NCBI GenBank assembly: GCA_033977085.1
Contig: CP138906.1
Location: 1,488,001 to 1,552,000, forward strand
Length of the DNA: 64,000 bases
Source: Apirhabdus apintestini
GTDB taxonomy: Bacteria > Pseudomonadota > Gammaproteobacteria > Enterobacterales > Enterobacteriaceae
Direction: 5' to 3'
Positions 20,329-31,725 of this stretch are shown piece by piece. A model generated the notes under the pieces. That model was not told the DNA's origin, ran no database searches, and saw only the letters and a list, made by a program, of their open reading frames with translations. The position numbers and the translations under genes were made by a program. Position 1 is the first letter of the stretch; each line of letters starts with the position of its first letter.

Positions 20329-21867
20329 CTACAGCGCGGCGTTTCGCGGGGGCAGCGTTCCAGTAATTCAATGCTGCCATCTTCATTTTGCTGCTCCAGC
20401 AGCACGTCGAATCCCCATAGTCGATGTACGTGCTTTAGCACTTCCCGCCTTCCTTTATCCAGCGGTGCCCGGTTGTGAGGGACGTAGCGCAGCGTAAGCG
20501 AACGATCGCCTCTCAGGTTGACATTCCACACCTGAATATTCGGCTCCAGATTACTCAGATTATATTGTGCAGAAAGCTGATTGCGGATTTCACGATAGCC
20601 TTCTTCATTATGAATGGCGGAGATTTCCAGATAATTATGGCGGTCGTCATCCAGCACGGTGAATAGGCGGAAATCGCGCATCAGCTTAGGTGAGAGAAAT
20701 TGGCTGATAAAGCTTTCGTCTTTAAAATCACGCATCGCGAAGTGCAGCGTCTCCAGCCAGTCTTTACCCGCGATATCAGGGAACCAGTGGCGGTCTTCCT
20801 CGTTGGGCGTCTGGCAAATGCGCTTAATATCCTGATACATCGCAAAGCCCAGCGCATAAGGGTTAATCCCGCTATACCAGGGCTATTGTAAGGTGGTTGA
20901 AATACCACATTCGTATGGCTGTGCAGGAATTCCAACATGAACCGGCCGGTAACTTTTCCTTCGTCATATAAGTGGTTAAGAATGGTGTAATGCCAGAAAC
21001 TGGCCCATCCTTCATTCATGACCTGCGTCTGTTTCTGGGGATAAAAATACTGGCTGACCTTACGCACAATACGCAAAATCTCGCGCTGCCACGGCTCCAG
21101 TAAAGGTGCATTCTTCTCCATGAAATACAATAAATTTTCCTGCGGTTCTTCAGGAAAACGGCCGCTTGACTGGGCCAGCCGCTCTTCCTCACGTTTCGGC
21201 AGGGTGCGCCAAAGCATGTTTACCTGGCTTTGCAAATACTCTTCACGGCTTTTTGGCGCGCTTTTTCCTCCTGCAGGGAGATTTTTTGTGGGCGCTTATA
21301 GCGATCTACGCCGTAATTCATCAGTGCGTGGCAGGAGTCCAGCAGTTTTTCGACCTCTTCCACGCCGTACCTTTCTTCACATTCACTGATATAGTTTCGG
21401 GCAAAGATAAGATAATCGACAATCGAACTGGCATCCGTCCGACTGCGGAATAGATAGTTATTTTTAAAGAAAGAATTATGTCCATAACTGGCATGCGCTA
21501 TCACCAGCGCCTGCATGGTAATCGTATTTTCTTCCATCAGGTACGCAATGCAGGGGTTGGAATTAATCACTATTTCATACGCCAGCCCCTGCTGCCCTTG
21601 CTTATAACGCTGCTCATTCTCGATAAATTTTTTACCGAATGACCAGTGGGTATAGTTAATGGGCATACCTACGCTGGAATAGGCGTCCAACATTTGTTCT
21701 GATGTAATCACTTCAATTTGATGCGGGTAAGTATCGAGGCGGTAATATTTTGCTACCCGGTCGATTTCACTCAGATAGCTTTCCAGTAGCCCAAACGTCC
21801 AGTCGGGACCATCGCTCAGTCGAGTTATTCCCCTGACGGAGGCGGAGGTATCGGTCACAGTAGCCAT
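20329..21867 (-). pseudogene. ycgB: SpoVR family protein YcgB (frame interrupted three times)
   Basis: A SpoVR-like protein of about 510 residues, RpoS-associated in E. coli, molecular function unknown. Collinear segments: LSDGPDWTFGLLESYLSEID, PINYTHWSFGKKF, NPCIAYLMEENTITMQALV, EPWQREILRIVRKVSQYF, HSHTNVVFQPPYNSP and WFPDIAGKDWLETLHFAMRD. Breaks: T5 at 21250-21254 (needs six), CCC near 20880 (needs four, before WYSGINPYALGF), and G5 at 20348-20352. Correcting the last gives the end CPPRNAAL with a stop at 20329, just before the terminator; as written the frame runs through the terminator. Confidence 0.91.
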
Positions 21868-22184
21868 TAGCGCGCCCTCATTGTTAGTGATTCTCTTTGA
21901 ATGGAGAACCTTCTTTCAAGCATAGAACAGAGGTTGCAGACCTGAGCCAGGGAGGATCTTTTTTTAACGCCATTTGCAGGGTGTTTCTATGGTGCTATGG
22001 TTTTTACCCGGCATTTAATGCTGTTGCATTTATGGCGGCAGCAGGAGGTGCTGAAATGCGCGTTTCCAGCTATATCGGCGATGCTGTGAGCTACGTCATC
22101 ATAGCTATTCTGTATGTTGAATAATATTTTCTTTCAGGTTATCAGTCTGTATCCAGAATATTGCGCTTTTAATACGGGAGGGGA
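21868..22184. other. ycgB-dadA divergent intergenic region
   Basis: About 320 bases that should hold the ycgB and dadA promoters. In E. coli dadAX is controlled by Lrp and CRP; I cannot identify those sites here with confidence. No gene seen. Confidence 0.5.
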
Positions 22185-23483
22185 ATGCACGTCATCATTT
22201 TAGGTAGCGGCGTAGTGGGTGTCACCAGCGCATGGTATTTGCGACAGGCGGGGCATGATGTCACGGTTATCGACAGGGAAGGTGGCTCTGCGCAGGAAAC
22301 CAGCGCAGGCAACGCCGGGCAAATATCGCCGGGATATGCCACGCCGTGGGCGGCGCCGGGTATCCCTCTGAAAGCCATAAAATGGATGTTTCAGCGTCAC
22401 GCGCCGCTGGCTGTCCGGCTGGATGGCACTGCGGCGCAGCTTAAATGGATGTGGCAAATGTTGCGCAACTGCGATGCTCGCCACTATGTGGAAAATAAAG
22501 AGCGCATGGTGCAACTGGCAGAATACAGTCGCGATTGCCTGAAGGCGCTGCGTGCCTCCACCGGGATTAATTATGAAGGGCGTCAGGGCGGTACGCTGCA
22601 GCTTTTTCGCAGCGCCAGCCAGTATGAAAACGCATCAAGGGATATCGCGGTACTTGAGGACGCGGGGGTGCCTTATCAGCTTCTGGACGCCCAAGATCTG
22701 GCGCAGGTGGAACCGGCGCTCGCGGAGGTGGCGCATAAATTGAGCGGCGGACTGCGGCTTCCTAACGATGAAACGGGTGATTGTCGGCTCTTTACGCAGC
22801 GTTTAACGGAAATGGCGCGCGCGGCCGGCGTGGTGTTTCGGTTTTCCACATCGATTGACCGGCTGCTTTATGAAGGCGACCGGATAAGCGGCGTGAAGTG
22901 TGGTGACGAGGTAGTGAAGGGAGATGGCTATGTGATGGCGTTGGGTTCTTACTCAACCGCCATGCTAAAAGGACTTATCGATATTCCCGTTTATCCGCTT
23001 AAAGGCTATTCACTGACAATTCCTATTGCGGATGAAGCGGGGGCGCCGGTATCCACCGTGCTGGATGAAACCTATAAAATTGCGATTACGCGCTTCGATA
23101 AACGCATTCGGGTTGGGGGAATGGCGGAAATCGTAGGTTTTAATACCGGTCTGCACGCCTCCCGCAGAGAAACTCTGGAAATGGTCGTTCGGGATCTTTA
23201 TCCGCGCGGCGGTCACGTGGAGCAGGCGACATTTTGGGCGGGCTTAAGGCCAATGACGCCAGACGGTACGCCAATTGTCGGTAGAACGCCCTACAAGAAT
23301 TTGTGGTTGAACACCGGGCATGGAACGCTGGGCTGGACGATGGCCTGCGGCTCCGGGCAAATGCTGAGCGATATTATGTCCGGGCGGACGCCGGCCATTT
23401 CATTTGAAGATCTTTCCGTTGCCCGCTATCGGCGCCACGCTGGCGGCTCTTCGTCGACGCGTTTGCACGGCGCGCACCGTTAA
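22185..23483 (+). CDS. dadA: D-amino acid dehydrogenase small subunit DadA
   Basis: FAD-dependent, membrane-associated enzyme oxidising D-alanine to pyruvate. 432 residues, the E. coli length. The dinucleotide-binding GSGVVGVTSAW lies near residue 7, with DRE at the end of the second strand; GNAGQISPGYATPWAAPG and the C-terminal FAD motif LNTGHGTLGWTMACGSG are present. A strong GGGAGGGGA precedes the ATG. Intact, though the last 20 residues diverge from E. coli. Cotranscribed with dadX, 19 bases downstream, which supplies D-alanine from L-alanine. Confidence 0.96.
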   Translation: MHVIILGSGVVGVTSAWYLRQAGHDVTVIDREGGSAQETSAGNAGQISPGYATPWAAPGIPLKAIKWMFQRHAPLAVRLDGTAAQLKWMWQMLRNCDARHYVENKERMVQLAEYSRDCLKALRASTGINYEGRQGGTLQLFRSASQYENASRDIAVLEDAGVPYQLLDAQDLAQVEPALAEVAHKLSGGLRLPNDETGDCRLFTQRLTEMARAAGVVFRFSTSIDRLLYEGDRISGVKCGDEVVKGDGYVMALGSYSTAMLKGLIDIPVYPLKGYSLTIPIADEAGAPVSTVLDETYKIAITRFDKRIRVGGMAEIVGFNTGLHASRRETLEMVVRDLYPRGGHVEQATFWAGLRPMTPDGTPIVGRTPYKNLWLNTGHGTLGWTMACGSGQMLSDIMSGRTPAISFEDLSVARYRRHAGGSSSTRLHGAHR

Positions 23484-23502
23484 CGGAACAGGAGAACCTT
23501 AC

Positions 23503-24572
23503 ATGACACGACCTATTCAGGCGATTATCCATCACGATGCGCTACGCAATAATTTACGCCAGGTACGCACGGCAGCCCCGCAGGCGCGCGCGTGGGCGGT
23601 AGTAAAAGCCAGTGCTTATGGGCACGGGCTGGCTCGCGCCTGGCCTGCGCTGTGCGATGCGGACGGTTTTGCGCTACTGAATATAGAGGAGGCCGTTTTG
23701 TTACGGGAGCAGGGGTGGAAAGGGCCAATATTACTGCTGGAAGGCTTTTTCTACGCTGAAGAATTGAAACTGATTGATGAGTATCGGTTGACTACCAGTA
23801 TTCACAGTAACTGGCAGTTAAAAGCGCTGGCCGATGCCCGCCTGAAAGCACCCGTCGATGTTTATCTCAAGATGAACAGCGGGATGAACCGGCTGGGATT
23901 CGCGCCTGACAGGGTTCACACGGTCTGGCAGCGGCTGCGCTACCTGGGAATGTTGGCACCGTTACGTTAATGTCCCATTTCGCCAATGCTGACAGCCCTG
24001 ACGGCATCGCCCGGCCGCTTCAGGTGATTGAGCAGGCGCTGGAAGGCATCGACGCGCCGCGTTCGCTGGCTAATTCCGCGGCGACGCTCTGGCATCCTGA
24101 AACCCACCATCAATGGGTACGTCCGGGCATTGTTTTGTACGGCGCTTCCCCATCCGGCCGCTGGCAGGATATTGCCGGATGCGGTTTGCAGCCGGCAATG
24201 ACGCTAAAAAGTGAGATTATCGGCGTGCAGACGCTGAAAGCCGGGGACGGCGTGGGATACGGAAGCCGCTGGCGCGCGCGGGGTGAGCAGCGCATTGGTA
24301 TTGTTGCCTGCGGCTATGCGGATGGATACCCGCGCACGGCGCCGAACGGCACTCCGGTGCTGGTTGACGGCAGCCGCACCGGCACATTGGGTATGGTTTC
24401 CATGGATATGCTCGCGGTGGATTTAACGCCCTGTCCGCAGGCCGGGATCGGCAGCCCGGTAGAACTGTGGGGTAGCCAGATAAAAATTGATGATGTCGCG
24501 GCGGCGGCGGGGACTATCGGTTATGAGTTAATGTGCGCGCTGGCGCCGCGCGTACCGGTTGTGACGGAATAA
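23503..24572 (+). pseudogene. dadX: Catabolic alanine racemase DadX (frame interrupted once)
   Basis: PLP-dependent racemase converting L- to D-alanine for DadA. The PLP lysine lies in AVVKASAYGHG near residue 34; the second catalytic tyrosine region (KAGDGVGYGSRW) and VSMDMLAVDL follow. Starts MTRPIQAIIHHDALRNNLRQ after CAGGAGAA. An A lost near 23949 (GGGAATG, needs GGGAAATG) splits it at LRYLGNVGTVTLMSHFANAD. Otherwise full length (E. coli 356 aa). Confidence 0.94.
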
Positions 24573-24735
24573 GAATTACAAGGGATAATCAGGCCTGCTA
24601 GCCCTGCGCAAAACGTCGCGGCACTGTGTCATATTTCGCCCGCGCTAAATACTTACTCTGGCACCTGTTTAATCTCAGGGCTGGTAGGTTATACCAGCGC
24701 ACCGTGAGAGTCCGATGCCGGGGAAAGCGTTTGGC

Positions 24736-26470
24736 TCAGGCTTTATCCGCCTCATCGACGGCAACGCGTACCCCGACCTTACGCACACTATTCTCTTCTT
24801 TTTCCGCCACGCTCCAGAGCATACCGGCGAATTCTATTTGATCGCCAACCACCGGTGCCCCGCCTAGTTGGGCGGTGATCATTTCCCCAGTGTCTGCTGC
24901 ACATTCATTTCATCCGGCAGATCCAGCCCGTAAATCGTAGCGACATCGCTAAAATGCGCGTTGGCTTCAAGAATAAAATCGCCGAAAAAGCGCTGGTCCA
25001 TATCCTCTGGCGGTGACTGGCTAAACAGTTTTCCCAGCGCGGGTAAATCGCGCTCGCGCCCAATAACGCACAGGATATCGCCTTCAAGCAGGCGGGTACT
25101 GCCGGTTGGGTGTAACAGCTTGTTATTACGAAACAGCGCTGCAATGCGGGTATCATTCGGCATTTGCAAATCGCGCAGAGCCGCGCCAACGCACCACTTC
25201 TCCGCATCCAGCCGATACACAAATTGTTCCCACGGACTTTTGGGGTGCAGGTCTAATCCCAGCCGCGATACCGGCCAGCCGACCAGCGGTACCACCAGGC
25301 GCGCGCGCCTGGCGGCCCAGCTAAGAGTAGACCCCTGCAGCAGCAGAGAAACCAAAACCACGAAGAAGGCGACATTGAAAAACAGATGGGCGTTCTCAAG
25401 CCCGGCCATCATTGGAAATACGGCGAGGATAATCGGCACTGCTCCGCGCAGGCCAACCCAGCTAATAAAAATACGTTCGCGCAGGTTAAAACTGCGGAAC
25501 GGCAGCAGCCCAACGAAAACCGACAGCGGGCGGGCGACAAAAATAAGCCAGAGTGACAGCAGCAGCGCGGGAATGGCGATAGGTAAAATGCTGGACGGCG
25601 TCACCAGTAGTCCCAGTACCAGGAACATGCCTATTTGCGCCATCCAGGCGATACCGTCAAAGGTTTGCAGTATGCCAAAACGGTTGCGTACCGGGCGATT
25701 ACCAAGGAAAAACCGCACAGATACACGGCCAGAATGCCGCTGCCGTCCAGCGCCGTTGTGACGGCGAACACCAAAATCCCGCCGCTTAATGCCAGCAGCG
25801 GGTATAACCCCTGCGGTAGCGTAATGCGGTTAATCGTTTGCTGCAGTAAAAAGCCGCCCGCGACGCCGAGGGTAATGCCTAACCCGAATTGCTGCAGCAG
25901 GTGCGAGATAAAACCACCGGCGGAAAAGCTCTGATGATATTGAATGATTTCAATCAGCGTGATGGTTAAAAAGACCGCCATGGGATCGTTGCTGCCGGAT
26001 TCAATTTCAAGCGTTGCGCTAACGCGTTCGTTAAGCCCTTTACCGCCGAGCAGTGAAAATACCGCTGCGGCGTCGGTAGACCCGACAATCGCGCCAATCA
26101 ATAAACCGTTAATCGGGCTGAGATCGAACAGCCAGGCCGCGGCCATGCCGGTAAGACCGGCGGTAATGGCAACGCCGACGGTCGCCAGCGATAGCGCTGG
26201 ACCCAGCGCGACGCGCAGCGATCCCGCGCGGGTGCGCATACCGCCGTCCAGCAGAATAACCGCCAGTGCGAGGTTGCTGATTAGCCAGGCAAAAGAATAA
26301 TTATCGAAGGGTATGCCGCCCGGGCCGTCGATGCCGGCGAGCATACCGATAGCGAGGAAGATAACCAGAATAGGGATGCCCAGACGGGATGAGAACGTGC
26401 TCAGTAGAATACTGAATGTAACCAGTGCGGCGGCCACAATAAACAGATTAATGATTGTCCCGGCATCCAA
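24736..26470 (-). pseudogene. cvrA: K+/H+ antiporter CvrA/NhaP2 (frame interrupted twice)
   Basis: A CPA1-type cation/proton antiporter of the inner membrane with cytoplasmic TrkA-C and CorC/HlyC-like C-terminal domains. Seen: GIPILVIFLAIGMLAGIDGPGG, GAIVGSTDAAAVFSLLGGKG, SGSNDPMAVFLTITLI, WVGLRGAVPIILAVFPMM, then HPTGSTRLLEGDILCVIGRERD of the regulatory region. Breaks: 25708-25712 (run of five, needs six, at CGFFLGNRPVRNRFG) and 24885-24888 (run of four, needs five). The corrected end, GDQIEFAGMLWSVAEKE and a short charged tail, stops at 24736, as in the 578-aa E. coli protein. Confidence 0.9.
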
Positions 26471-26721
26471 GATAGTTTATCTCCCATAAAGTTAGGATAA
26501 GACGGTAGCATAATTTTGGCTTATGAATGGACGGATTAGCGGGACAGAGCGCGCTTTTTTAACGTTACGCATAATACGGCGTCGGCAAAGCGTTTTTTCG
26601 CCCCCGAATCGTTGGCAATTTTTATTCGTCGCATTGACGCCGGGGCATAGCAGAAATTATTACTAACCGCGTGTTCGCCAGGGTTTGGCGCGCAGCTCGA
26701 CGCAAACTGGCCGCCGGCCCG

Positions 26722-27637
26722 TTAATTTATCGGCAGAGTGGGATGACCGCTTAACGTTAACGCGGCCTCGTTGCCGCTGTGGCAGAAGCCGCCGCAGGCG
26801 CCGAGTGGCAGCGTAACCGTATCCGGTTCGTGGCCGAAGCATAAACCGTCGATAATCGGAATATCCAGACGCCGGCGCAGCGTATCTCGCACGCTTTGCA
26901 AATCAAAACCGGCGTCATAATCATTGGTTTTCGCTGCGCTAAAGCTACCGAAAACAAGCGCGCGCTGGCGGGGCAGCACCCGGCATCCAGCAATTGCAGC
27001 AGCATGCGTTCAATGCGGAATGGGTGTTCATTGATATCTTCTATCACCAAAATGCCATTCGTAATCTGCGGGAACCACGGCGTTCCTAATAGCGAGACCA
27101 GCATGGCTAAGTTACCGCCCCACACCGTACCCGTAGCGATAAACGGCGCGTGTTGAGAGCGCCATGTCAGTGTGAAACGCGGTGAGTGCAGCGCCTGCCA
27201 AAGTGACGCTCGGTAAACTCGCTGGGCGCGGCCGCGCCAAAGTTGCCGGCCAGCATTGGGCCGCTAAAAGTTACGGCGTTTTCCTTAGCTAAAAGAGCCA
27301 ATTGAAAGGCGGTAAAATCGCTGTGGCCGCACACGATAAGCGGGGACTGCCGCAGCCGGGCGGCGATGGCGGCAAACTGAATGTTCGGTAATAATCGCGT
27401 GACGCCGTAACCGCCACGCACCGCCAGCGCTATCTGAGGCGTACTCTCCAGCCTGGCTAATGCGTTGAGATCGGCAAGTCGTTCGGCATCGCCGCCGGCG
27501 AAACGCTGCTCGCGGCGCGAAATAACGTCACTATGACGAACCGAGTGGCCCTGAGCCCGCAGTCTCTCGACGCCGCGTATTGCCGCGTCCTGCTGTATAC
27601 AGTATCCGGAAGGCGCTATCAGATGAAAAATCGCCAT
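26722..27637 (-). pseudogene. ldcA: Murein tetrapeptide carboxypeptidase LdcA (frame interrupted twice)
   Basis: A cytoplasmic L,D-carboxypeptidase that removes the terminal D-alanine from recycled murein tetrapeptides. The catalytic serine is in VCGHSDFTAFQ near residue 105; LAVRGGYG, TFSGPMLAGNFGA, GGNLAMLVSLLGTPW and the C-terminal GLCFGHEPDTVTLPLGA follow. Breaks at 27200-27202 (AAA, needs four; restores HFWQALHSPRFTLTW) and 26979-26981 (CCC, needs four; restores DAGVLPRQRAL). E. coli LdcA is 304 aa. Divergent from emtA, another murein enzyme. Confidence 0.92.
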
Positions 27638-27745
27638 GGCAATTCCTTGCTGAATTAAATTTTGAATTGGTTATCATGCCGATTAGCGCCGCGGTTGTCA
27701 TCCGTCGGGAGTTGTCATGGGCCGTTAATACAGGGAGCGGATACT

Positions 27746-28357
27746 GTGAAGTTAAGATGGGTAATTGTGTTAGGCCTGCTACTGGTGGGCTGTTCCGGGA
27801 AAACGCCGCATCGGGAAAACGGATGGACGCCCCAAAGGCCGGTTTCCGGGGCGCAAACCTGGATGCCGCTGTCGGAAGAGGCGGGGGAGAACTGGGGCGT
27901 TAGCCCAAGGCTGATAACGGCTATTATTGCCGTTGAGTCCGGCGGTAATCCGACGCTGGTAAGTTCCTCTAACGCCGTGGGCCTCATGCAAATAAAAGCC
28001 TCTACCGCCGGGCGGGAAGTGTGGCGCCAGCAGGGTAAAAGCGGGCAGCCCAGCGCGCGCGAGCTAAAAGATCCGGCGCGTAATATTGATATCGGCGCGG
28101 CCTATCTCAGTATTTTACAGTCAGGCATTTTACGCGGTATTGAAAATCCACAGACCATGGAATATGCGCTGATAGTGGCCTATGTCAACGGAGACGGCGT
28201 GCTGCTGTGGATATTTTCATCGGATCGCAATAAGGCGATAGCGCAGATAAACGCGCTGTCGCCGCAGGATTTTTGGCAATATGTAATGGATAATCATCCT
28301 TCATCACAGGCTCCGCGCTATTTATGGAAAGTTAAGCGCGCGATGGAGAACGTCTGA
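27746..28357 (+). CDS. emtA: Endo-type membrane-bound lytic murein transglycosylase A
   Basis: 203 residues, the E. coli length. GTG start at 27746 after GGGAGCGG. Signal sequence KLRWVIVLGLLLVGC with the lipobox Cys near residue 16, so an outer-membrane lipoprotein. The SLT domain carries the catalytic Glu in AVESGGNPT, then VGLMQIKAST, NIDIGAAYLSIL and ALIVAYVNGDG. Cleaves glycan strands to 1,6-anhydromuropeptides. Intact and divergent from ldcA. Confidence 0.95.
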   Translation: MKLRWVIVLGLLLVGCSGKTPHRENGWTPQRPVSGAQTWMPLSEEAGENWGVSPRLITAIIAVESGGNPTLVSSSNAVGLMQIKASTAGREVWRQQGKSGQPSARELKDPARNIDIGAAYLSILQSGILRGIENPQTMEYALIVAYVNGDGVLLWIFSSDRNKAIAQINALSPQDFWQYVMDNHPSSQAPRYLWKVKRAMENV

Positions 28358-28373
28358 GTTTGGAGTAAAATGA

Positions 28374-28398
28374 CGGGAGCCAGCGTTACGGACTCCCG
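28374..28398 (+). terminator. Possible terminator between emtA and treA
   Basis: CGGGAGCC...GG-A-CTCCCG hairpin 16 bases after emtA, lying between convergent genes. The following T-run is weak (CTTTAC), so this is tentative. Confidence 0.4.
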
Positions 28399-28418
28399 CT
28401 TTACATTGGGCTGTGGAT

Positions 28419-30102
28419 TCAGAGAGTATTCTCCTGAGCGACAATTCCGGCCGGTGGCTGCTTCGGTACGTTATCGCAGGGCCTGGTCTCCTGGCACAGC
28501 AGCTCTAGTATTTTCAGCGTGACGCCATTGCTCCAGCCGAAACCGTCCTGAAGCGGATATTCCCCGCCGCCGCCCAGGCCCGGCGCTGTGACATTATATT
28601 TCTCAACCAACTTGCGTTCCCGGTTAAAGGTATTTTGTACCGTGTTTAAGAATCGCCACGCGATATCCTGCGCCAGCGCCTCATGGTGATAACGATTGAG
28701 GCCTTCAATGGCGACCCACTGTAATGGCGCCCATCCGTTTGGCGCGTCCCACTGCTGGCCGGTATTTTCCGTGGTGGTGACAAGCCCGCCCGGTTTCAGC
28801 AGCCCGTTGCGCACGGCGCGTGCCGTTTTATCCGCGCGCGCATCGGGCGCCAGCCCGACATAAAGCGGGAACAGCGTTGCAGCAGTTAGCTGACTGCGCG
28901 TTTTTTCACGGCGTAAGTCGTAATCGGCGTACCAGCCCGTGTCGTCATTCCACAGATGGGTTTCAATTGCGCGCTGGCGCGCCTGTGCAAGCGTCTTATA
29001 GCGCTCGCTCAATGCATTATCCCCCGCAGCCTCGGCCGCACGAGCCAGTGTCTTTTCAAGCTGCCAGAGCAGGGCGTTTAAATCGACGGGGACAATCTTT
29101 GTGGTATGAATGGTGCTGAGTTTTGCCGGATTGTCCAGCCAGCGTGAACTAAAATCCCATCCCGATGCGGCGCCTGCCCGCAGGTCGCGATAGATATCGG
29201 CGGCGGAGCGCTTGGGATTATCGTGCGCGGTCTGAATATCTTCTGCCCATGATTCGGGGCGAGGCAGCGCCCGATCGTCCCAATATCGGTTTAATAAACT
29301 GCCGTCGCGCAATTTAACGACGCGCAGCCGCGCGTGGCCGTTATCCACTTCCTCTGCGCCGTCCATCCACCATGCATGCTCTTTTTGTAACTGAGGCAGG
29401 TAACGCACCAGCGTCTTTTCTCCCTCATGGCTGGCCGGAGATCCACCATTAGTGCAAAAACGGCGGTTGTGAACGGCTGAGATAATAGCTGCGATTCCCG
29501 TTGGGAATGTGCCCCCAGCGGTCTATCTCCCAGGCGAAGTTATCAACCATATGGCGTACGCTTTCCCAGCGCCCGCTTTGCGCGAGGCCAAGCATGGTAA
29601 AGTAGCTGTCCCAGTAATACACTTCCCGGAAGCGCCCGCCCGGAACCACATACGGGTGAGGCAGTGCGAGAAGCGAACCTCCGCGCGGCGTGGTTTTGGT
29701 TTCCCGCGTAAGCACCGGCCATAGATTATTGATATGTGTACGCAGGCTTTCTCCCTGCGGCGGGGTATATTTTTTCGGCGCAGGGGGCAGGTTAAAGTTG
29801 AATTCGATAAAATGGCGCAGGTTGAAGCCAGAAAGGTGGCGCTGCATTTGCCAGTCGGCAACGATCGCTGAGGGGGCGTGTTTCGGTATCGCATCGGCGA
29901 AGATTTTTTGATCGTTAAATAAGCGGGCGCGCTGGACCGCATCGAATAAAGGACCTAACAGAACGTCCGGCGGTGATGGCAACGCGGTTTCCTGCTGCGG
30001 CTTTTCACCGTCAGCCGCGATGAGCGGTAGCGGAGCTGCGATAAAAAGTAGCGATGCGCTAAGTAGCAGGCTGCGTGGGAGCCAGAAAGTGGCAGGCATC
30101 AT
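28419..30102 (-). pseudogene. treA: Periplasmic alpha,alpha-trehalase TreA (frame interrupted twice)
   Basis: Hydrolyses trehalose to glucose in the periplasm. Signal peptide: basic start, then LLLSASLLFIAAPLPLIAA. Trehalase signature 1 PGGRFREVYYWDSYF is near residue 155 and signature 2 QWDAPNGWAP is near residue 455; glycosidase-family residues in NRYWDDRALPRPES are present. Breaks at 29456-29460 (run of five, needs six) and near 29436, restoring PPFFALMVDL and ASHEGEKTLVRYLPQLQ. Near E. coli length (565 aa). Convergent with emtA. Confidence 0.93.
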
Positions 30103-30350
30103 CCTGAGAGTCTCCTTAATCGTTGAGTTTGACTTTTGGCACGCGCTAACAAAATCAGGAGTGTTTTACGCGCCGGCGCCTCCGGGCCGCAATATCAAGT
30201 CATTTCGTCATCGCTTTTAATCACCCAAATGCCGGCGCATGCGGCCGTGGGCGCACAGACGGCACCCTAAAACCTTAGACGAGTTTCGCGGGGGGCGGGA
30301 TAAGAAACCGAAAAGTGCGAGGCGGATTGGAATATAAAGAGAGACGTTAA

Positions 30351-30373
30351 GACGGCGCAGGCGGTGCGCCGTC
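30351..30373. terminator. Possible terminator after the deaminase gene
   Basis: Perfect 9-bp stem GACGGCGCA / TGCGCCGTC with a 5-base loop, just after the stop of the minus-strand deaminase gene. The downstream T content is low (TTAACG), so efficiency is uncertain. Confidence 0.5.
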
Positions 30374-30379
30374 GTAGTA

Positions 30380-30844
30380 TTAACCGTTGAGTTCTTTCCA
30401 GCGCTGATAAACGCGGATCGCTGTGGCGTCTTTATGCTGCGTCATTGGCAGGCGTCGCTCGGCAACGGGTTTTTTATATTCGTCATAGAAGGTTTCAAGT
30501 TCAAAGTATTTACGATCGTCGCGGTAGTAAGGCGCGTAATCTTCCCGGGCGGTGATATAGGTTACCTGCCTTGGGCTGCAGTAATACAGCGAGCCAAGGC
30601 ACATCGGGCACGGGCTTGCGAGAATATAGATATCGCAGTCGGTTAAATTTTCGGTTTGTAACTTTTGACAAGCGGCGCGAATGGCCAGAATTTCCGCATG
30701 CGCGGTGGGATCGTGCGTTTGTGCAACCAGATTCGGGCTTTCGGCCACAATTTCGCCGTTGCGGACGATGACGGTAGCAAAGGGGCGGCCGCCGGCTTCT
30801 ACATTTTTCATGGCAAGATCGATAGTGCGTTGAATGTAATCCAC
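30380..30844 (-). CDS. Guanine deaminase-like nucleoside/base deaminase
   Basis: 154 residues of the cytidine-deaminase-like superfamily, CMP/dCMP-type zinc fold. Zinc and catalytic motifs are complete: HAEI near residue 53 and PCPMC near residue 83. Length and the C-terminal tail resemble the short bacterial guanine deaminases (GuaD of Bacillus) more than TadA, which carries different tRNA-contact sequence. The likely reaction is guanine to xanthine, but another purine or cytosine-type substrate is possible. Intact, monocistronic in appearance, between treA and the first IS copy. Confidence 0.78.
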   Translation of the reverse strand: MDYIQRTIDLAMKNVEAGGRPFATVIVRNGEIVAESPNLVAQTHDPTAHAEILAIRAACQKLQTENLTDCDIYILASPCPMCLGSLYYCSPRQVTYITAREDYAPYYRDDRKYFELETFYDEYKKPVAERRLPMTQHKDATAIRVYQRWKELNG

Positions 30845-31657
30845 GTTATCTCCTCACTTTCTGAAACAGGTCTTTAAACATAGAAGCAGGTTTCTATAAC
30901 TTCCAGTGCCGCTTTATTATTAGGTTTATCAATTTTCATTATGAAAATCAGCGATATTACCACTCGGCAATGCGCGCGGCGTCGGGGGATGTGAATACGG
31001 TAACGCCTGCCCGTAGTCGCCCAATAAATAAACCGGGTAAACGTATCCAGAAGACGATGTCGGGCGTTTATTAGGCCAGGTCCCCGCGCCTGCAGCTAGC
31101 AAAGATGTGGGATAATGACAGGTAACTATCTGTATTTTATGGAAAAGGAGTGATGCTGAGATAATTACCGGAGCAGGCAAACCGATCGGTATCCCGCTGC
31201 TTTAACCGAGGCATAAAATTGCCATGAATACGCGGTATTTAAGCGGTAATAAGCGATGCGGCAGGTAATTGCACAGATAGCCTGCGACGACTATCACGCC
31301 CCATTTTGTAATAACCCTTTGAGGCAGCCATTAAGTAGATAACTATTCGCAATAAAGGCCGGATTAAAGGCGTGTTGACGCGATGGAGGATTGCGCTGCT
31401 TACTGTTCATGCATCTCGCGGGGCGTAACGTGCTCGCTGCTTCATCGTTACGCCAGGATTGCTACTTCCCGCAAAATTGGGTACCGCCTGAGAAAATATA
31501 CTATGGGGTGAAAGCCGCAGGGGCATTCGGTGGCGGGAGAATGTGCTATCTGTGGGTAATCAATCGGCACCGGCTCGGGCGAACATATGCTCCGGTGGCA
31601 TTTCCGTTCCCTGCAGCCCTGAATGGTCTGAGTGATGAGATAAATTAATTAATCAAT
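30845..31657. other. Non-coding interval before the first IS copy
   Basis: About 800 bases. Open frames are short and do not resemble a family I know. A minus-strand stretch near 31200-31330 has a hydrophobic translation in one frame and might be a gene remnant, but I cannot support that. Nothing else seen. Confidence 0.4.
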
Positions 31658-31725
31658 TGTCAACAACGGGTAAAAAGTGATCCACTTACCGTCACCACCA
31701 ACGGTCTAATATTGATCCACCTTGC

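Noticed and set aside
30845..31657. A short open frame near 31391-31648 as a gene
   Set aside because: No family resemblance, no ribosome-binding site, and similar lengths occur by chance in other frames.
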